A DNA stretch of 49,296 bases. Origin: Spirogloea muscicola (lineage: Eukaryota > Streptophyta > Zygnematophyceae > Spirogloeales > Spirogloeaceae). The position numbers and the translations under genes were made by a program. Positions within the stretch are counted from its first letter, which is position 1; the number at the start of each line of letters is the position of its first letter. Of this stretch, positions 47,055 to 49,296 are shown piece by piece. The stretch is taken from the NCBI GenBank assembly GCA_009602725.1, contig WELB01000074.1, forward strand, positions 43,327 to 92,622, in the 5' to 3' direction. The notes under the pieces are model-generated. The model ran no database searches, was not told the DNA's origin, and saw only the letters and a program-made list of their open reading frames with translations.

Positions 47055-47594
47055 GGATGCCATTTTTTGTGGCGGCCTCAGCTGTCTCTTCCCACCAGGA
47101 CCCTCACTAGCATGCCCGGTCTTCCATGCGGTATGCTCCACACAGTCTGGGGACTCTAAGAACCTCCAGCTGCCTGGCAGCCAAGTAGGGTCCATTCAGC
47201 GATCTAAGGTTGCTGGCCTGGAAGGCCTTGCAGGCCCCTGCATTGTGTACAGCACTTACACGCAGCACCTAGGAAAACCACAAGCACTGAGCATCTCTTG
47301 CTCATTGGTGGATGCTGGATGGGGCGTAGATTGCTGCCCTTGCACCTGCTTCTGCCATGGACCCTTACCTTTGCTATGCATGTGCGCCAATGGCTTGTGA
47401 GTCCGCCATTGTGCTGGACTTTCCTGCTTTAAATTGTGAAGGTTCTTGAAGGCACGCTGCTGACTGTGACGTAACCATTGGCAGAGGAGCCGCCCCCCTA
47501 GCAAGTGCGTACTTGTCACACTGCCACTGCCAGCCGCGCACAGTTGCATACCCTGATCAAGTTCAAGACTTGAATAAGATGATTGGATGGGGAG
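47055..47594. other. 3' flank of the NERD-like gene
   Basis: About 540 bases with no conserved coding. An open frame covering it is only the out-of-frame run-on of the last NERD exon. Confidence 0.6.
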
Positions 47595-48038
47595 GAAGCT
47601 GTAGACGAGGGTGGGGTAGCCAAGGAGTTCTTCCAGCTTCTCGTCAGAGACCTCTTCAATGTGGGCTATGGTAAGTTGTCACGCGGCTCATGCTCATGCA
47701 GGAGTATTTGACCTACTATTGCAAATGTCACTGCAGACTTGGCGCGGCCAGCAGGGGTCTTTTTGTTGTTACAGAAAGAGGTGTATGATAACTGCTGCTG
47801 TAGGTGCAGTGTGCAGCTCTGGCACCTAGGATATACAGGTCGTGTCCTTCCTGTGGTCATCAGCATGCTTCATCTTTAGTGCTCCAAGTCGATGGACCTA
47901 AAGCTGATCACATTGCCAGATGAAGTGGTTGAAGATTATTGGAAATGCTGACGTGCAGGTATGTTCACGTACAATGATGCAACACGGACCTTCTGCTTTA
48001 GCCAGACTTCAATGGAGTCAGAGTCTGAATACAATCTG
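47595..48038 (+). pseudogene. Two orphan exons of a HECT E3 ubiquitin ligase
   Basis: Exon 47595-47670 encodes EAVDEGGVAKEFFQLLVRDL and FNVGY. Exon 47959-48038 continues in phase with MFTYNDATRTFCFSQTSMES and EYNL. Both have proper AG acceptors and GT donors (gtaagt-like) and match the N-lobe of HECT domains (GVDEGG-KEFF...GMF-Y). HECT ligases transfer ubiquitin through a cysteine in the C-lobe, which is absent. No upstream or downstream HECT exon is found, and the DUF212 gene starts immediately on the other strand. This is a relic, an exon translocation or an assembly artefact. Confidence 0.8.
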
Positions 48039-48481
48039 GTAAGGGCAGTCCTCTACAGTAGATTGCCTACTTTGTCCTTCTGGGTGGCACAAGCTCCGTT
48101 CTTAAGCTAGCAGCAGCTTACAGACACTTGCCCTTCAGTAATTTGGTCATTTGCTGGTTAAGAGATTGCCAGCTAAGATGATGTGACGATCAAGACTTAG
48201 ACGTAGAAAAGAATAACAATACACACAATAGCCAGCATATACGCAGTAACAGCTCGGAGGCTGCCCCGAAGTGCATACTTTCTTGAAGAGTTGTGTGCTG
48301 GCATGAATAATATTGGGAGCAACGGGGGTTTGGCTTGTGTGCGGAGGAGCTTGTGATATAAGGCCACTCATAACGGCCCGATTAAATTGAGGAAAGGAGG
48401 AGCAAGGAGGGCACTGGCGGCCATGTCGGCGGAGACCGAGCCGGCCGGCAGTCTCAGAGGCAAGGCGGCGATGAGCAAGTG
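48039..48481. other. Spacer between HECT exons and DUF212 stop
   Basis: About 440 bases. The next HECT exon, expected to encode the LGLAIYN-type segment, was looked for and not seen. Probably contains the DUF212 3' UTR. Confidence 0.5.
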
Positions 48482-49296
48482 CTAAAGAGCAAGGCTGCCA
48501 GCGAGCGCGGCCCTGTGCCCGAGATACGCCAGAGCGGCAGCGACGAGGACGCCGAGCAGCGCACCGGCGGCCACCTGCAGCGGCGTGTGGCCGATGAGCT
48601 CCTTGAGCTGGTTCTTGCTCACTGGGTGGCCTGTCAGCAGCTCCGTGACGACGATATTTAGCACCTGCAGAGCCCACATTAAGGGATAAGTGAAATGCAT
48701 TATGGGCATTAGCCGACACCACGGCAGCGGCAGCCCGAGTCTTGCGGTAGCCGATGGCAAGCGAGTGACGGGCAGCGTGGGAGGCCGACCTGGGCGTGCA
48801 TGCCGGCATGGCGGCGGACGCCGGCGGCGTCGTACATAACGATGAGGGAGAAGCCGAGGCAGACGGGGAAGAGGGCGTCGTGGACGCCGTGCGTGAGCGC
48901 CACCGCCGCGGTGAGGCCGGTGCACAGCGCTGCATGCGATGACGGCATGCCGCCGGACCCGACGAGCATGCGCGGGTCCCACTTGCGCTCCACCGCGTAC
49001 TTTGTGAAGACCTGCGAGGCTTGCCACGGACAGGACGTTGCCTTCATGAAGTCCACACCGCCGGCCGCGAGCCAATGGCCTGCTGCCATCAGCATCAGCT
49101 GCGAAGGTGTGCCATGGGGCGCACTACTGCTGGGCTGGGAGAGAGGTCGAGCGCGGCCGCACCTTGAGCACCTGGGCGACGGCCCAGGCGAGGAGGCCGG
49201 ACATGAACGTCTGGTTGGCGCGCAGGCCGGCGAGGAGCGGCGCGGCCGCCAGCGCGGGCGCCGACAGCGCCGCCGCGACCGCCGCGAGGAGCGGCC
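48482..49296 (-). CDS. DUF212 (PAP2/haloperoxidase-related) membrane protein, 5'-partial
   Basis: A small integral membrane protein family annotated as acid phosphatase/vanadium-dependent haloperoxidase-related; the activity is unproven. Exons: 49296-49163 (open at the window edge), 49011-48790, 48664-48482. The first reads NQTFMSGLLAWAVAQVLK. The second has ERKWDPRMLVGSGGMPSSHA, then GFSLIVMYDAAGVRRHAGMH. The third has KNQLKELIGHTPLQVAAGAL followed by a final hydrophobic helix and stop at 48482. SGGMPSSH and YDAAGVRRHAG are the family signatures. The start codon lies beyond the right edge. Confidence 0.9.

Noticed and set aside
1-49296. CRISPR arrays, bacterial defence islands or biosynthetic operons
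   Set aside because: The window is intron-rich eukaryotic DNA; no direct-repeat/spacer array or operon-like gene packing was seen.

Overview
This window is nuclear DNA of a eukaryotic green plant-lineage cell, most likely a green alga. Almost every gene is split by short GT-AG introns. The proteins most resemble land-plant families: MMS19, a NERD-type PHD-SWIB-Plus3-GYF-CCCH protein, Nup50a, JMJ30/JMJD5, the lumenal CtpA peptidase and a DUF1990 protein. CGG/GCC microsatellites are common and interstitial repeats are of the plant TTTAGGG telomere type. A trebouxiophyte-like alga fits, but this is inferred from style and I cannot name a species. No bacterial operon, phage or CRISPR structure is present.

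Layout. 1-7582 (+): MMS19, entering from the left edge. 7884-10905 (-): a DNAJC25-type ER J-protein, complete, tail-to-tail with MMS19. A 0.7 kb divergent promoter follows, then 11614-13257 (+): TIM17, complete. 14705-14917 (-): last exon of a DUF1990 protein. 15247-17209 (+): CtpA without its N-terminal exons. 18706-21639 (+): JMJD5, complete, with telomere-like repeats in two introns. 22038-26212 (-): a large Ser/Pro/Ala-rich plant-type protein. 26309-26360 (+): first codons of eIF2alpha, cut by a 226-base run of N. 26990-31597 (-): a SET-domain methyltransferase with an apparent signal peptide and an intronic tRNA-like sequence. 31810-35270: a dense cluster of LINE 3'-end fragments in both orientations. 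36915-40591 (-): Nup50, complete. 41109-47054 (+): NERD-like chromatin protein, complete. 47595-48038 (+): two orphan HECT-ligase exons. 48482-49296 (-): a DUF212 protein running off the right edge.

The genes are housekeeping functions and do not form one pathway: Fe-S cluster targeting (MMS19), ER folding (DNAJC25), mitochondrial import (TIM17), photosystem II maturation (CtpA), nuclear transport (Nup50) and chromatin (JMJD5, NERD). Several divergent pairs share intergenic promoters. Exon joins were checked by hand for reading phase in DNAJC25, TIM17, JMJD5, NERD, the visible CtpA exons, most of Nup50 and the 5' and 3' parts of MMS19.

The most unusual parts are the LINE graveyard at 31.8-35.3 kb with its conserved 3' hairpin and near-identical inverted copies; the place near 15 kb where two head-to-head genes both lack their 5' exons; the orphan HECT exons; telomere-like DNA inside JMJD5; and a NERD homologue in which I found no GW/WG dipeptide. 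I found no convincing new multi-gene system.
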